Assembly: GCF_032854445.1 (NCBI RefSeq)
Contig: NW_027018357.1
Span: forward strand, 1 to 35,910
Reading direction: 5' to 3'
From: Liolophura sinensis
Taxonomy: Eukaryota > Mollusca > Polyplacophora > Chitonida > Chitonidae
DNA: 35,910 bases
The notes below the pieces were generated by a model. The model ran no database searches. It was not told the origin of the DNA and was given only the letters and a program-made list of their open reading frames with translations. A program made the position numbers and the translations under genes. This document shows positions 11,433 through 24,400 of this stretch, one piece after another. Positions within the stretch are counted from its first letter, which is position 1. Every line of letters starts with the position of its first letter.

Positions 11433-11981
11433 GACGTCAAATCTTTGGGCTAAGCCCATTTAACTCACCCAGCAATTGCCTTACTTCTAAGTGCAAGACA
11501 ATCTCAATGTCTTTATCTACGTGTAGAAAAACCACACCATTTGTACGTGAAAAACACAAGGTACTTGATACAGTCTGCTGTAAAAAGTACAACTGACCAC
11601 AGACCCACATGAATAAGGTGCCAAAAGATGCGGAATTGAGCCAGGCATCGGCAGCTGTTGAAAAATTGCAAATTTCCCTGGTTTCCATGGAGTAAGAGCC
11701 GTTGCTGGGCACGTGATTATGACATAAATGATCATTCAATTGTCACTACAGGCAAAAGTATTGGTCGGAGAGCAACGCGGTTTGCACCATTCGATTTGTC
11801 GTCACAAAATACGTCGGATTAGCCTCTTACCAGCAGCACTGGAACAGTTTTTCCACTTTTGCATTTTTGCCTGGTCTTTTTGTTAATTGAAATCGGCTAC
11901 ACTGTACTCTGTACAATCGCGACTGGTCATTACTATATTCAACTTTTGACTATAAGTTATGTGCCCTTCGGTAGCCCAGAA

Positions 11982-12530
11982 GACGTCAAATCTTTGGGCT
12001 AAGCCCATTTAACTCACCCAGCAATTGCCTTACTTCTAAGTGCAAGACAATCTCAATGTCTTTATCTACGTGTAGAAAAACCACACCATTTGTACGTGAA
12101 AACCACAAGGTACTTGATACAGTCTGCTGTAAAAAGTACAACTGACCACAGACCCACATGAATAAGGTGCCAAAAGATGCGGAATTGAGCCAGGCATCGG
12201 CAGCTGTTGAAAAATTGCAAATTTCCCTGGTTTCCATGGAGTAAGAGCCGTTGCTGGGCACGTGATTATGACATAAATGATCATTCAATTGTCACTACAG
12301 GCAAAAGTATTGGTCGGAGAGCAACGCGGTTTGCACCATTCGATTTGTCGTCACAAAATACGTCGGATTAGCCTCTTACCAGCAGCACTGGAACAGTTTT
12401 TCCACTTTTGCATTTTTGCCTGGTCTTTTTGTTAATTGAAATCGGCTACACTGCACTCTGTACAATCGCGACTGGTCATTACTATATTCAACTTTTGACT
12501 ATAAGTTATGTGCCCTTCGGTAGCCCAGAA
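11982..12530 (+). repeat. Hybrid monomer at the beta/gamma boundary (unit 21)
   Basis: The left half (ACCACAAGG with the B-form region and GATGCGG) is like the units at 4455 and 17314. The right half (CAGGCA, CAACGCGG, TTGTCG, TGCACTCTG, then the ACAGTCTC unit) is like 970, 6651 and 24439. The switch lies between about 12107 and 12291. I infer an unequal crossover inside this monomer, which joined the end of one HOR copy to the second unit of the next. Confidence 0.65.
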
Positions 12531-14177
12531 GACGTCAAATCTTTGGGCTAAGCCCATTTAACTCACCCAGCAATTGCCTTACTTCTAAGTGCAAGACAGT
12601 CTCAATGTCTTTATCTACGTGTAGAAAAACCACACCATTTGTACGTGAAAACCACAAGGTGCTTGATACAGTCTGCTGTAAAAAGTACAACTGAACACTG
12701 ACCCACTTCAGTAAGGTGCCAAAAGATGAGGAATTGAGCCAGGCATCGGCAGCTGTTGAAAAATTGCAAATTTCCCTGGTTTCCATGGAGTAAGAGCCGT
12801 TGCTGGGCACGTGATTATGACATAAATGATCATTCAATTGTCACTACAGGCAAAAGTATTGGTCGGAGAGCAACGCGGTTTGCACCATTCGATTTGTCGT
12901 CACAAAATACGTCGGATTATCCTCTTACCAGCAGCACTGGAACAGATTTTCCACTTTTGCATTTTTGCCTGGTCTTTTTGTTAATTGAAATCGGCTACAC
13001 TGCACTCTGTACAATCGCGACTGGTCATTACTATATTCAACTTTTGACTATAAGTTATGTGCCCTTCGGTAGCCCAGAAGACGTCAAATCTTTGGGCCAA
13101 GCCCATTTAACTCACCCAGCAATTGCCTTACTTCTAAGTGCAAGACAATCTCAATGTCTTTATCTACGTGTAGAAAAACCACACCATTTGTACGTGAAAA
13201 CCACAAGGTACTTGATACAGTCTGCTGTAAAAAGTACAACTGAACACTGACCCACTTCAGTAAGGTGCCAAAAGATGAGGAATTGAGCCAGGCATCGGCA
13301 GCTGTTGAAAAATTGCAAATTTCCCTGGTTTCCATGGAGTAAGAGCCGTTGCTGGGCACGTGATTATGACATAAATGATCATTCAATTGTCACTACAGCC
13401 AAAAGTATTGGTCGGAGAGCAACACGGTTTGCACCATTCGATTTCTCGTCACAAAATACGTCGGATTAGCCTCTTACCAGCAGCACTGGAACAGTTTTTC
13501 CACTTTTGCATTTTTGCCTGGTCTTTTTGTTAATTGAAATCGGCTACACTGTACTCTGTACAATCGCGACTGGTCATTACTATATTCAACTTTTGACTAT
13601 AAGTTATGTGCCCTTCGGTAGCCCAGAAGACGTCAAATCTTTGGGCTAAGCCTATTTAACTCACCCAGCAATTGCCTTACTTCTAAGTGCAAGACAATCT
13701 CAATGTCTTTATCTACGTGTAGAGAAACCACACCATTTGTACGTGAAAAACACAAGGTACTTGATACAGTATGCTGTAAAAAGTACAACTGACCACAGAC
13801 CCACATGAATAAGGTGCCAAAAGATGCGGAATTGAGCCAGGCATCGGCAGCTGTTGAAAAATTGCAAATTTCCCTGGTTTCCATGGAGTAAGAGCCGTTG
13901 CTGGGCACGTGATTATGACATAAATGATCATTCAATTGTCACTACATGCAAAAGTATTGGTCGGAGAGCAACGCGGTTTGCACCATTCGATTTGTCGTCA
14001 CAAAATACGTCGGATTAGCCTCTTACCAGCAGCACTGGAACAGTTTTTCCACTTTTGCATTTTTGCCTGGTCTTTTTGTTAATTGAAATCGGCTACACTG
14101 TACTCTGTACAATCGCGACTGGTCATTACTATATTCAACTTTTGACTATAAGTTATGTGCCCTTCGGTAGCCCAGAA

Positions 14178-14921
14178 GACGTCAAATCTTTGGGCTAAGC
14201 CCATTTAACTCACCCAGCAATTGCCTTACTTCTAAGTGCAAGACAATCTCAATGTCTTTATCTACGTGTAGAAAAACCACACCATTTGTACGTGAAAACC
14301 ACAAGGTACTTGATACAGTCTGCTGTAAAAAGTACAACTGACCACAGACCCACATGAATAAGGTGCCAAAAGATGCGGAATTGAGCCAGGCATCGGCAGC
14401 TGTTGAAAAATTGCAAATTTCCCTGGTTTCCATGGAGTAAGAGCCGTTGCTGGGCACGTGATTATGACATAAATGATCATTCATTTGTGAAAACCACAAG
14501 GTACTTGATACAGTTTGCTGTAAAAAGTACAACTGAACACTGACCCACTTCAGTAAGGTGCCAAAAGATGAGGAATTGAGCCAGGCATCGGCAGCTGTTG
14601 AAAAATTGCAAATTTCCCTGGTTTCCATGGAGTAAGAGCCGTTGCTGGGCACGTGATTATGACATAAATGATCATTCAATTGTCACTACAGCCAAAAGTA
14701 TTGGTCGGAGAGCAACACGGTTTGCACCATTCGATTTCTCGTCACAAAATACGTCGGATTAGCCTCTTACCAGCAGCACTGGAACAGTTTTTCCACTTTT
14801 GCATTTTTGCCTGGTCTTTTTGTTAATTGAAATCGGCTACACTGTACTCTGTACAATCGCGACTGGTCATTACTATATTCAACTTTTGACTATAAGTTAT
14901 GTGCCCTTCGGTAGCCCAGAA
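14178..14921 (+). repeat. Long unit 25: 744 bp
   Basis: The second copy of the duplicated segment is at 14487-14681. It is the gamma counterpart of the long unit at 8847, exactly 5,331 bp downstream, with the same junction and the same ACAGTTTGCTG marker. Confidence 0.9.
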
Positions 14922-16019
14922 GACGTCAAATCTTTGGGCTAAGCCCATTTAACTCACCCAGCAATTGCCTTACTTCTAAGTGCAAGACAATCTCAATGTC
15001 TTTATCTACGTGTAGAAAAACCACACCATTTGTACGTGAAAACCACAAGGTACTTGATACAGTCTGCTGTAAAAAGTACAACTGAACACTGACCCACTTC
15101 AGTAAGGTGCCAAAAGATGAGGAATTGAGCCAGGCATCGGCAGCTGTTGAAAAATTGCAAATTTCCCTGGTTTCCATGGAGTAAGAGCCGTTGCTGGGCA
15201 CGTGATTATGACATAAATGATCATTCAATTGTCACTACAGCCAAAAGTATTGGTCGGAGAGCAACACGGTTTGCACCATTCGATTTCTCGTCACAAAATA
15301 CGTCGGATTAGCCCCTTACCAGCAGCACTGGAACAGTTTTTCCACTTTTGCATTTTTGCCTGGTCTTTTTGTTAATTGAAATCGGCTACACTGTACTCTG
15401 TACAATCGCGACTGGTCATTACTATATTCAACTTTTGACTATAAGTTATGTGCCCTTCGGTAGCCCAGAAGACGTCAAACCTTTGGGCTAAGCCTATTTA
15501 ACTCACCCAGCAATTGCCTTACTTCTAAGTGCAAGACAATCTCAATGTCTTTATCTACGTGTAGAAAAACCACACCATTTGTACGTGAAAAACACAAGGT
15601 ACTTGATACAGTCTGCTGTAAAAAGTACAACTGACCACAGACCCACATGAATAAGGTGCCAAAAGATGCGGAATTGAGCCAGGCATCGGCAGCTGTTGAA
15701 AAATTGCAAATTTCCCTGGTTTCCATGGAGTAAGAGCCGTTGCTGGGCACGTGATTATGACATAAATGATCATTCAATTGTCACTACAGGCAAAAGTATT
15801 GGTCGGAGAGCAACGCGGTTTGCACCATTCGATTTGTCGTCACAAAATACGTCGGATTAGCCTCTTACCAGCAGCACTGGAACAGTTTTTCGACTTTTGC
15901 ATTTTTGCCTGGTCTTTTTGTTAATTGAAATCGGCTACACTGTACTCTGTACAATCGCGACTGGTCATTACTATATTCAACTTTTGACTATAAGTTATGT
16001 GCCCTTCGGTAGCCCAGAA

Positions 16020-16764
16020 GACGTCAAATCTTTGGGCTAAGCCCATTTAACTCACCCAGCAATTGCCTTACTTCTAAGTGCAAGACAATCTCAATGTCTT
16101 TATCTACGTGTAGAAAAACCACACCATTTGTACGTGAAAACCACAAGGTACTTGATACAGTCTTCTGTAAAAAGTACAACTGACCACAGACCCACATGAA
16201 TAAGGTGCCAAAAGATGCGGAATTGAGCCAGGCATCGGCAGCTGTTGAAAAATTGCAAATTTCCCTGGTTTCCATGGAGTAAGAGCCGTTGCTGGGCACG
16301 TGATTATGACATAAATGATCATTCATTTGTGAAAACCACAAGGTACTTGATACAGTTTGCTGTAAAAAGTACAACTGAACACTGACCCACTTCAGTAAGG
16401 TGCCAAAAGATGAGGAATTGAGCCAGGCATCGGCAGCTGTTGAAAAATTGCAAATTTCCCTGGTTTCCATGGAGTAAGAGCCGTTGCTGGGCACGTGATT
16501 ATGACATAAATGATCATTCAATTGTCACTACAGCCAAAAGTATTGGTCGGAGAGCAACACGGTTTGCACCATTCGATTTCTCGTCACAAAATACGTCGGA
16601 TTAGCCTCTTTCCAGCAGCACTGGAACAGTTTTTTCCACTTTTGCATTTTTGCCTGGTCTTTTTGTTAATTGAAATCGGCTACACTGTACTCTGTACAAT
16701 CGCGACTGGTCATTACTATATTCAACTTTTGACTATAAGTTATGTGCCCTTCGGTAGCCCAGAA
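16020..16764 (+). repeat. Long unit 28: 745 bp
   Basis: The second copy of the duplicated segment is at 16329-16523. It is the gamma counterpart of the long unit at 10689 (CAGTCTTCTG, CCTCTTTCCAG). The extra base is a six-T run near 16630, which the delta counterpart at 28479 also has, so it is probably a real variant rather than a consensus error. Confidence 0.9.
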
Positions 16765-19700
16765 GACGTCAAATCTTTGGGCTAAGCCCATTTAACTCAC
16801 CCAGCAATTGCCTTACTTCTAAGTGCAAGACAATCTCAATGTCTTTATCTACGTGTAGAAAAACCACACCATTTGTACGTGAAAAACACAAGGTACTTGA
16901 TACAGTCTGCTGTAAAAAGTACAACTGACCACAGACCCACATGAATAAGGTGCCAAAAGATGCGGAATTGAGCCAGGCATCGGCAGCTGTTGAAAAATTG
17001 CAAATTTCCCTGGTTTCCATGGAGTAAGAGCCGTTGCTGGGCACGTGATTATGACATAAATGATCATTCAATTGTCACTACAGGCAAAAGTATTGGTCGG
17101 AGAGCAACGCGGTTTGCACCATTCGATTTGTCGTCACAAAATACGTCGGATTAGCCTCTTACCAGCAGCACTGGAACAGTTTTTCCACTTTTGCATTTTT
17201 GCCTGGTCTTTTTGTTAATTGAAATCGGCTACACTGTACTCTGTACAATCGGGACTGGTCATTACTATATTCAACTTTTGACTATAAGTTATGTGCCCTT
17301 CGGTAGCCCAGAAGACGTCAAATCTTTGGGCTAAGCCCATTTAACTCACCCAGCAATTGCCTTACTTCTAAGTGCAAGACAATCTCAATGTCTTTATCTA
17401 CGTGTAGAAAAACCACACCATTTGTACGTGAAAACCACAAGGTACTTGATACAGTCTGCTGTAAAAAAGTACAACTGACCACAGACCCACATGAATAAGG
17501 TGCCAAAAGATGCGGAATTGAGCCAGGCATCGGCAGCTGTTGAAAAATTGCAAATTTCCCTGGTTTCCATGGAGTAAGAGCCGTTGCTGGGCACGTGATT
17601 ATGACATAAATGATCATTCAATTTTCACTACAGCCAAAAGTATTGGTCGGAGAGCAACGCGGTTTGCACCATTCGATTTGTCGTCACAAAATACGTCGGA
17701 TTAGCCTCTTACCAGCAGCACTGGAACAGTTTTTCCACTTTTGCATTTTTGCCTGGTCTTTTTGTTAATTGAAATCGGCTACACTGCATTCTGTACAATC
17801 GCGACTGGTCATTACTATATTCAACTTTTGACTATAAGTTATGTGCCCTTCGGTAGCCCAGAAGACGTCAAATCTTTGGGCCAAGCCCATTTAACTCACC
17901 CAGCAATTGCCTTACTTCTAAGTGCAAGACAATCTCAATGTCTTTATCTACGTGTAGAAAAACCACACCATTTGTACGTGAAAACCACAAGGTACTTGAT
18001 ACAGTCTGCTGTAAAAAGTACAACTGAACACTGACCCACTTCAGTAAGGTGCCAAAAGATGAGGAATTGAGCCAGGCATCGGCAGCTGTTGAAAAATTGC
18101 AAATTTCCCTGGTTTCCATGGAGTAAGAGCCGTTGCTGGGCACGTGATTATGACATAAATGATCATTCAATTGTCACTACAGCCAAAAGTATTGGTCGGA
18201 GAGCAACACGGTTTGCACCATTCGATTTCTCGTCACAAAATACGTCGGATTAGCCTCTTACCAGCAGCACTGGAACAGTTTTTCCACTTTTGCATTTTTG
18301 CCTGGTCTTTTTGTTAATTGAAATCGGCTACACTGTACTCTGTACAATCGCGACTGGTCATTACTATATTCAACTTTTGACTATAAGTTATGTGCCCTTC
18401 GGTAGCCCAGAAGACGTCAAATCTTTGGGCTAAGCCCATTTAACTCACCCAGCAATTGCCTTACTTCTAAGTGCAAGACAATCTCAATGTCTTTATCTAC
18501 GTGTAGAAAAACCACACCATTTGTACGTGAAAAACACAAGGTACTTGATACAGTCTGCTGTAAAAAGTACAACTGACCACAGACCCACATGAATAAGGTG
18601 CCAAAAGATGCGGAATTGTGCCAGGCATCGGCAGCTGTTGAAAAATTGCAAATTTCCCTGGTTTCCATGGAGTAAGAGCCGTTGCTGGGCACGTGATTAT
18701 GACATAAATGATCATTCAATTGTCACTACAGGCAAAAGTATTGGTCGGAGAGCAACGCGGTTTGCACCATTCGATTTGTCGTCACAAAATACGTCGGATT
18801 AGCCTCTTACCAGCAGCACTGGAACAGATTTTCCACTTTTGCATTTTTGCCTGGTCTTTTTGTTAATTGAAATCGGCTACACTGCACTCTGTACAATCGC
18901 GACTGGTCATTACTATATTCAACTTTTGACTATAAGTTATGTGCCCTTCGGTAGCCCAGAAGACGTCAAATATTTGGGCTAAGCCCATTTAACTCACCCA
19001 GCAATTGCCTTACTTCTAAGTGCAAGACAATCTCAATGTCTTTATCTACGTGTAGAAAAACCACACCATTTGTACGTGAAAACCACAAGGTACTTGATAC
19101 AGTCTGCTGTAAAAAGTACAACTGAACACTGACCCACTTCAGTAAGGTGCCAAAAGATGAGGAATTGAGCCAGGCATCGGCAGCTGTTGAAAAATTGCAA
19201 ATTTCCCTGGTTTCCATGGAGTAAGAGCCGTTGCTGGGCACGTGATTATGACATAAATGATCATTCAATTGTCACTACAGGCAAAAGTATTGGTCGGAGA
19301 GCAACGCGGTTTGCACCATTCGATTTCTCGTCACAAAATACGTCGGATTAGCCTCTTACCAGCAGCACTGGAACAGATTTTCCACTTTTGCATTTTTGCC
19401 TGGTCTTTTTGTTAATTGAAATCGGCTACACTGCACTCTGTACAATCGCGACTGGTCATTACTATATTCAACTTTTGACTATAAGTTATGTGCCCTTCGG
19501 TAGCCCAGAAGACGTCAAATCTTTGGGCCAAGCCCATTTAACTCACCCAGCAATTGCCTTACTTCTAAGTGCAAGACAATCTCAATGTCTTTATCTACGT
19601 GTAGAAAAACCACACCATTTGTACGTGAAAACCACGAGGTACTTGATACAGTCTGCTGTAAAAAGTACAACTGAACACTGACCCACTTCAGTAAGGTGCC

Positions 19701-20059
19701 AAAAGATGCGGAATTGAGCCAGGCATCGGCAGCTGTTGAAAAATTGCAAATTTCCCTGGTTTCCATGGAGTAAGAGCCGTTGCTGGGCACGTGATTATGA
19801 CATAAATGATCATTCAATTGTCACTACAGCCAAAAGTATTGGTCGGAGAGCAACGCGGTTTGCACCATTCGATTTCTCGTCACAAAATACGTCGGATTAG
19901 CCTCTTACCAGCAGCACTGGAACAGTTTTTCCACTTTTGCATTTTTGCCTGGTCTTTTAGTTAATTGAAATCGGCTACACTGTACTCTGTACAATCGCGA
20001 CTGGTCATTACTATATTCAACTTTTGACTATAAGTTATGTGCCCTTCGGTAGCCCAGAA

Positions 20060-20595
20060 GACGTCAAATATTTGGGCTAAGCCCATTTAACTCACCCAGC
20101 AATTGCCTTACTTCTAAGTGCAAGACAATCTCAATGTCTTTATCTACGTGTAGAAAAACCACACCATTTGTACGTGAAAACCACAAGGTACTTGATACAG
20201 TCTGCTGTAAAAAGTACAACTGAACACTGACCCACTTCAGTAAGGTGCCAAAAGATAAGGAATTGAGCCAGGCATCGGCAGCTGTTGAAAAATTGCAAAT
20301 TTCCCTGGTTTCCATGGAGTAAGAGCCGTTGCTGGACATAAATGATCATTCAACTGTCACTACAGGCAAAAGTATTGGTCGGAGAGCAACGCGGTTTGCA
20401 CCATTCGATTTGTCGTCACAAAATACGTCGGATTAGCCTCTTACCAGCAGCACTGGAACAGATTTTCCACTTTTGCATTTTTGCCTGGTCTTTTTGTTAA
20501 TTGAAATCGGCTACACTGTACTCTGTACAATCGCGACTGGTCATTACTATATTCAACTTTTGACTATAAGTTATGTGCCCTTCGGTAGCCCAGAA
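20060..20595 (+). repeat. Shortened monomer (unit 35) lacking its E-box
   Basis: This unit is 536 bp. Thirteen bases are missing between 20335 and 20336: GTTGCTGG runs straight into ACATAAATG, losing the segment with CACGTG. It also has private changes GATAAGG and CAACTGTC. It is the only complete unit in which I see no CACGTG. Confidence 0.9.
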
Positions 20596-21239
20596 GACGT
20601 CAAATCTTTGGGCCAAGCCCATTTAACTCACCCAGCAATTGCCTTACTTCTAAGTGCAAGACAATCTCAATGTCTTTATCTACGTGTAGAAAAACCACAC
20701 CATTTGTACGTGAAAAACACAAGGTACTTGATACAGTCTGCTGTAAAAAGTACAACTGACCACAGACCCACATGAATAAGGTGCCAAAAGATGCGGAATT
20801 GAGCCAGGCATCGGCAGCTGTTGAAAAATTGCAAATTTCCCTGGTTTCCATGGAGTAAGAGCCGTTGCTGGGCACGTGATTATGACATAAATGATCATTC
20901 AATTGTCACTACAGGCAAAAGTATTGGTCGGAGAGCAACGCGGTTTGCACCATTCGATTTGTCGTCACAAAATACGTCGGATTATCCTCTTACCAGCAGC
21001 ACTGGAACAGATTTTCCACTTTTGCATTTTTGCCTGGTCTTTTTGTTAATTGAAATCGGCTACACTGCACTCTGTACAATCGCGACTGGTCATTACTATA
21101 TTCAACTTTTGACTATAAGTTATGTGCCCTTCGGTAGCCCAGAAGACGTCAAATCTTTGGGCCAAGCCCATTTAACTCACCCAGCAATTGCCTTACTTCT
21201 AAGTGCAAGACAATCTCAATGTCTTTATCTACGTGTAGA

Positions 21240-21430
21240 AAAACCCACACCATTTGTACGTGAAAACCACAAGGTACTTGATACAGTCTGTCTGTAAAAA
21301 GTACAACTGAAACACTGACCCACTTCAGTAAGGTGCCAAAAGATGAGGAATTGAGCCAGGCATCGGCAGCTGTTGAAAAATTGCAAATTTCCCTGGTTTC
21401 CATGGAGTAAGAGCCGTTGCTGGCACGTGA
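21240..21430. other. Short indel patch
   Basis: Extra or missing bases lie in AAACCCACACC, the GTCTGTCTG stretch, GAAACACTG and TGCTGGCACG within one unit, compared with its counterpart at 2067 or 13080. This has the same character as the other indel patches. Confidence 0.6.
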
Positions 21431-24400
21431 TTATGACATAAATGATCATTCAATTGTCACTACAGCCAAAAGTATTGGTCGGAGAGCAACACGGTTTGCA
21501 CCATTCGATTTCTCGTCACAAAATACGTCGGATTAGCCTCTTACCAGCAGCACTGGAACAGTTTTTCCACTTTTGCATTTTTGCCTGGTCTTTTTGTTAA
21601 TTGAAATCGGCTACACTGTACTCTGTACAATCGCGACTGGTCATTACTATATTCAACTTTTGACTATAAGTTATGTGCCCTTCGGTAGCCCAGAAGACGT
21701 CAAATCTTTGGGCTAAGCCTATTTAACTCACCCAGCAATTGCCTTACTTCTAAGTGCAAGACAATCTCAATGTCTTTATCTACGTGTAGAAAAACCACAC
21801 CATTTGTACGTGAAAAACACAAGGTACTTGATACAGTCTGCTGTAAAAAGTACAACTGACCACAGACCCACATGAATAAGGTGCCAAAAGATGCGGAATT
21901 GAGCCAGGCATCGGCAGCTGTTGAAAAATTGCAAATTTCCCTGGTTTCCATGAGTAAGAGCCGTTGCTGGGCACGTGATTATGACATAAATGATCATTCA
22001 ATTGTCACTACAGGCAAAAGTATTGGTCGGAGAGCAACGCGGTTTGCACCATTCGATTTGTCGTCACAAAATACGTCGGATTATCCTCTTACCAGCAGCA
22101 CTGGAACAGATTTTCCACTTTTGCATTTTTGCCTGGTCTTTTTGTTAATTGAAATCGGCTACACTGCACTCTGTACAATCGCGACTGGTCATTACTATAT
22201 TCAACTTTTGACTATAAGTTATGTGCCCTTCGGTAGCCCAGAGACGTCAAATATTTGGGCTAAGCCCATTTAACTCACCCAGCAATTGCCTTACTTCTAA
22301 GTGCAAGACAATCTCAATGTCTTTATCTACGTGTAGAAAAACCACACCATTTGTACGTGAAAACCACAAGGTACTTGATACAGTCTGCTGTAAAAAGTAC
22401 AACTGAACACTGACCCACTTCAGTAAGGTGCCAAAAGATGAGGAATTGAGCCAGGCATCGGCAGCTGTTGAAAAATTGCAAATTTCCCTGGTTTCCATGG
22501 AGTAAGAGCCGTTGCTGGGCACGTGATTATGACATAAATGATCATTCAATTGTCACTACAGGCAAAAGTATTGGTCGGAGAGCAACGCGGTTTGCACCAT
22601 TCGATTTGTCGTCACAAAATACGTCGGATTAGCCTCTTACCAGCAGCACTGGAACAGATTTTCCACTTTTGCATTTTTGCCTGGTCTTTTTGTTAATTGA
22701 AATCGGCTACACTGCACTCTGTACAATCGCGACTGGTCATTACTATATTCAACTTTTGACTATAAGTTATGTGCCCTTCGGTAGCCCAGAAGACGTCAAA
22801 TCTTTGGGCCAAGCCCATTTAACTCACCCAGCAATTGCCTTACTTCTAAGTGCAAGACAATCTCAATGTCTTTATCTACGTGTAGAAAAACCACACCATT
22901 TGTACGTGAAAACCACGAGGTACTTGATACAGTCTGCTGTAAAAAGTACAACTGAACACTGACCCACATCAGTAAGGTGCCAAAAGATGCGGAATTGAGC
23001 CAGGCATCGGCAGCTGTTGAAAAATTGCAAATTTCCCTGGTTTCCATGGAGTAAGAGCCGTTGCTGGGCACGTGATTATGACATAAATGATCATTCAATT
23101 GTCACTACAGCCAAAAGTATTGGTCGGAGAGCAACGCGGTTTGCACCATTCGATTTGTCGTCACAAAATACGTCGGATTAGCCTCTTACCAGCAGCACTG
23201 GAACAGTTTTTCCACTTTTGCATTTTTGCCTGGTCTTTTAGTTAATTGAAATCGGCTACACTGTACTCTGTACAATCGCGACTGGTCATTACTATATTCA
23301 ACTTTTGACTATAAGTTATGTGCCCTTCGGTAGCCCAGAAGACGTCAAATATTTGGGCTAAGCCCATTTAACTCACCCAGCAATTGCCTTACTTCTAAGT
23401 GCAAGACAATCTCAATGTCTTTATCTACGTGTAGAAAAACCACACCATTTGTACGTGAAAACCACAAGGTACTTGATACAGTCTGCTGTAAAAAGTACAA
23501 CTGAACACTGACCCACTTCAGTAAGGTGCCAAAAGATGAGGAATTGAGCCAGGCATCGGCAGCTGTTGAAAAATTGCAAATTTCCCTGGTTTCCATGGAG
23601 TAAGAGCCGTTGCTGGGCACGTGATTATGACATAAATGATCATTCAATTGTCACTACAGGCAAAAGTATTGGTCGGAGAGCAACGCGGTTTGCACCATTC
23701 GATTTGTCGTCACAAAATACGTCGGATTAGCCTCTTACCAGCAGCACTGGAACAGATTTTCCACTTTTGCATTTTTGCCTGGTCTTTTTGTTAATTGAAA
23801 TCGGCTACACTGCACTCTGTACAATCGCGACTGGTCATTACTATATTCAACTTTTGACTATAAGTTATGTGCCCTTCGGTAGCCCAGAAGACGTCAAATC
23901 TTTGGGCCAAGCCCATTTAACTCACCCAGCAATTGCCTTACTTCTAAGTGCAAGACAATCTCAATGTCTTTATCTACGTGTAGAAAAACCACACCATTTG
24001 TACGTGAAAACCACGAGGTACTTGATACAGTCTGCTGTAAAAAGTACAACTGAACACTGACCCACTTCAGTAAGGTGCCAAAAGATGCGGAATTGAGCCA
24101 GGCATCGGCAGCTGTTGAAAAATTGCAAATTTCCCTGGTTTCCATGGAGTAAGAGCCGTTGCTGGGCACGTGATTATGACATAAATGATCATTCAATTGT
24201 CACTACAGCCAAAAGTATTGGTCGGAGAGCAACACGGTTTGCACCATTCGATTTCTCGTCACAAAATACGTCGGATTAGCCTCTTACCAGCAGCACTGGA
24301 ACAGTTTTTCCACTTTTGCATTTTTGCCTGGTCTTTTAGTTAATTGAAATCGGCTACACTGTACTCTGTACAATCGCGACTGGTCATTACTATATTCAAC

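Larger units (their letters stand above)
6102..11981 (+). repeat. HOR copy beta: units 11-20, 5,880 bp
   Basis: Units start at 6102, 6651, 7200, 7749, 8298, 8847 (long), 9591, 10132, 10689 (long) and 11433. Units 6102-8847 repeat the subtype order of alpha. After the long unit at 8847, beta has a unit alpha lacks (9591), then the GGCT..CCT type (10132), a second long unit (10689) and an AACAC/B-form unit (11433). Units from 7200 on match gamma at +5,331 bp and share private markers with it: CAGTATGCTG near 8437, CATGCA near 8615, GCCCCTTACC near 9431 in its gamma counterpart setting and 9973 here, and CAGTCTTCTG near 10826. It lacks the TGCATTCTG-type unit seen in alpha, gamma and delta. Confidence 0.85.
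11982..18961 (+). repeat. HOR copy gamma: units 21-32, 6,980 bp
   Basis: Units start at 11982, 12531, 13080, 13629, 14178 (long), 14922, 15471, 16020 (long), 16765, 17314, 17864 and 18413. This is the fullest and cleanest copy, with very few single-base indels. It combines the segment shared with beta (12531 to about 17313) with the segment shared with alpha (17314-18412) and a GAATTGTGCC-type unit (18413). The first unit, 11982, looks like a hybrid: its left half matches the TGCATTCTG type and its right half the type at 970, 6651 and 24439. Units 12531-18413 recur in delta at about +12,457 bp. Confidence 0.85.
18962..23889 (+). repeat. Transitional zone with alternating subtypes, units 33-41
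   Basis: Units start at 18962, 19511, 20060, 20596, 21145, 21696, 22243, 22792 and 23341. Four carry TCAAATATTTGGG in place of TCAAATCTTTGGG (18962, 20060, 22243, 23341). They alternate with CCACGAGG-type units (19511, 22792 and then 23890), giving local dimers of about 1,098 bp. Between the two dimer stretches, units 20596-21696 resemble the 1519-2614 trio but are mixed in their markers: 20596 and 21696 carry GGATTAT on B-form units. The block 18962-20060 recurs at 22243-23341, offset 3,281 bp (six units less 13 bp). Confidence 0.8.
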
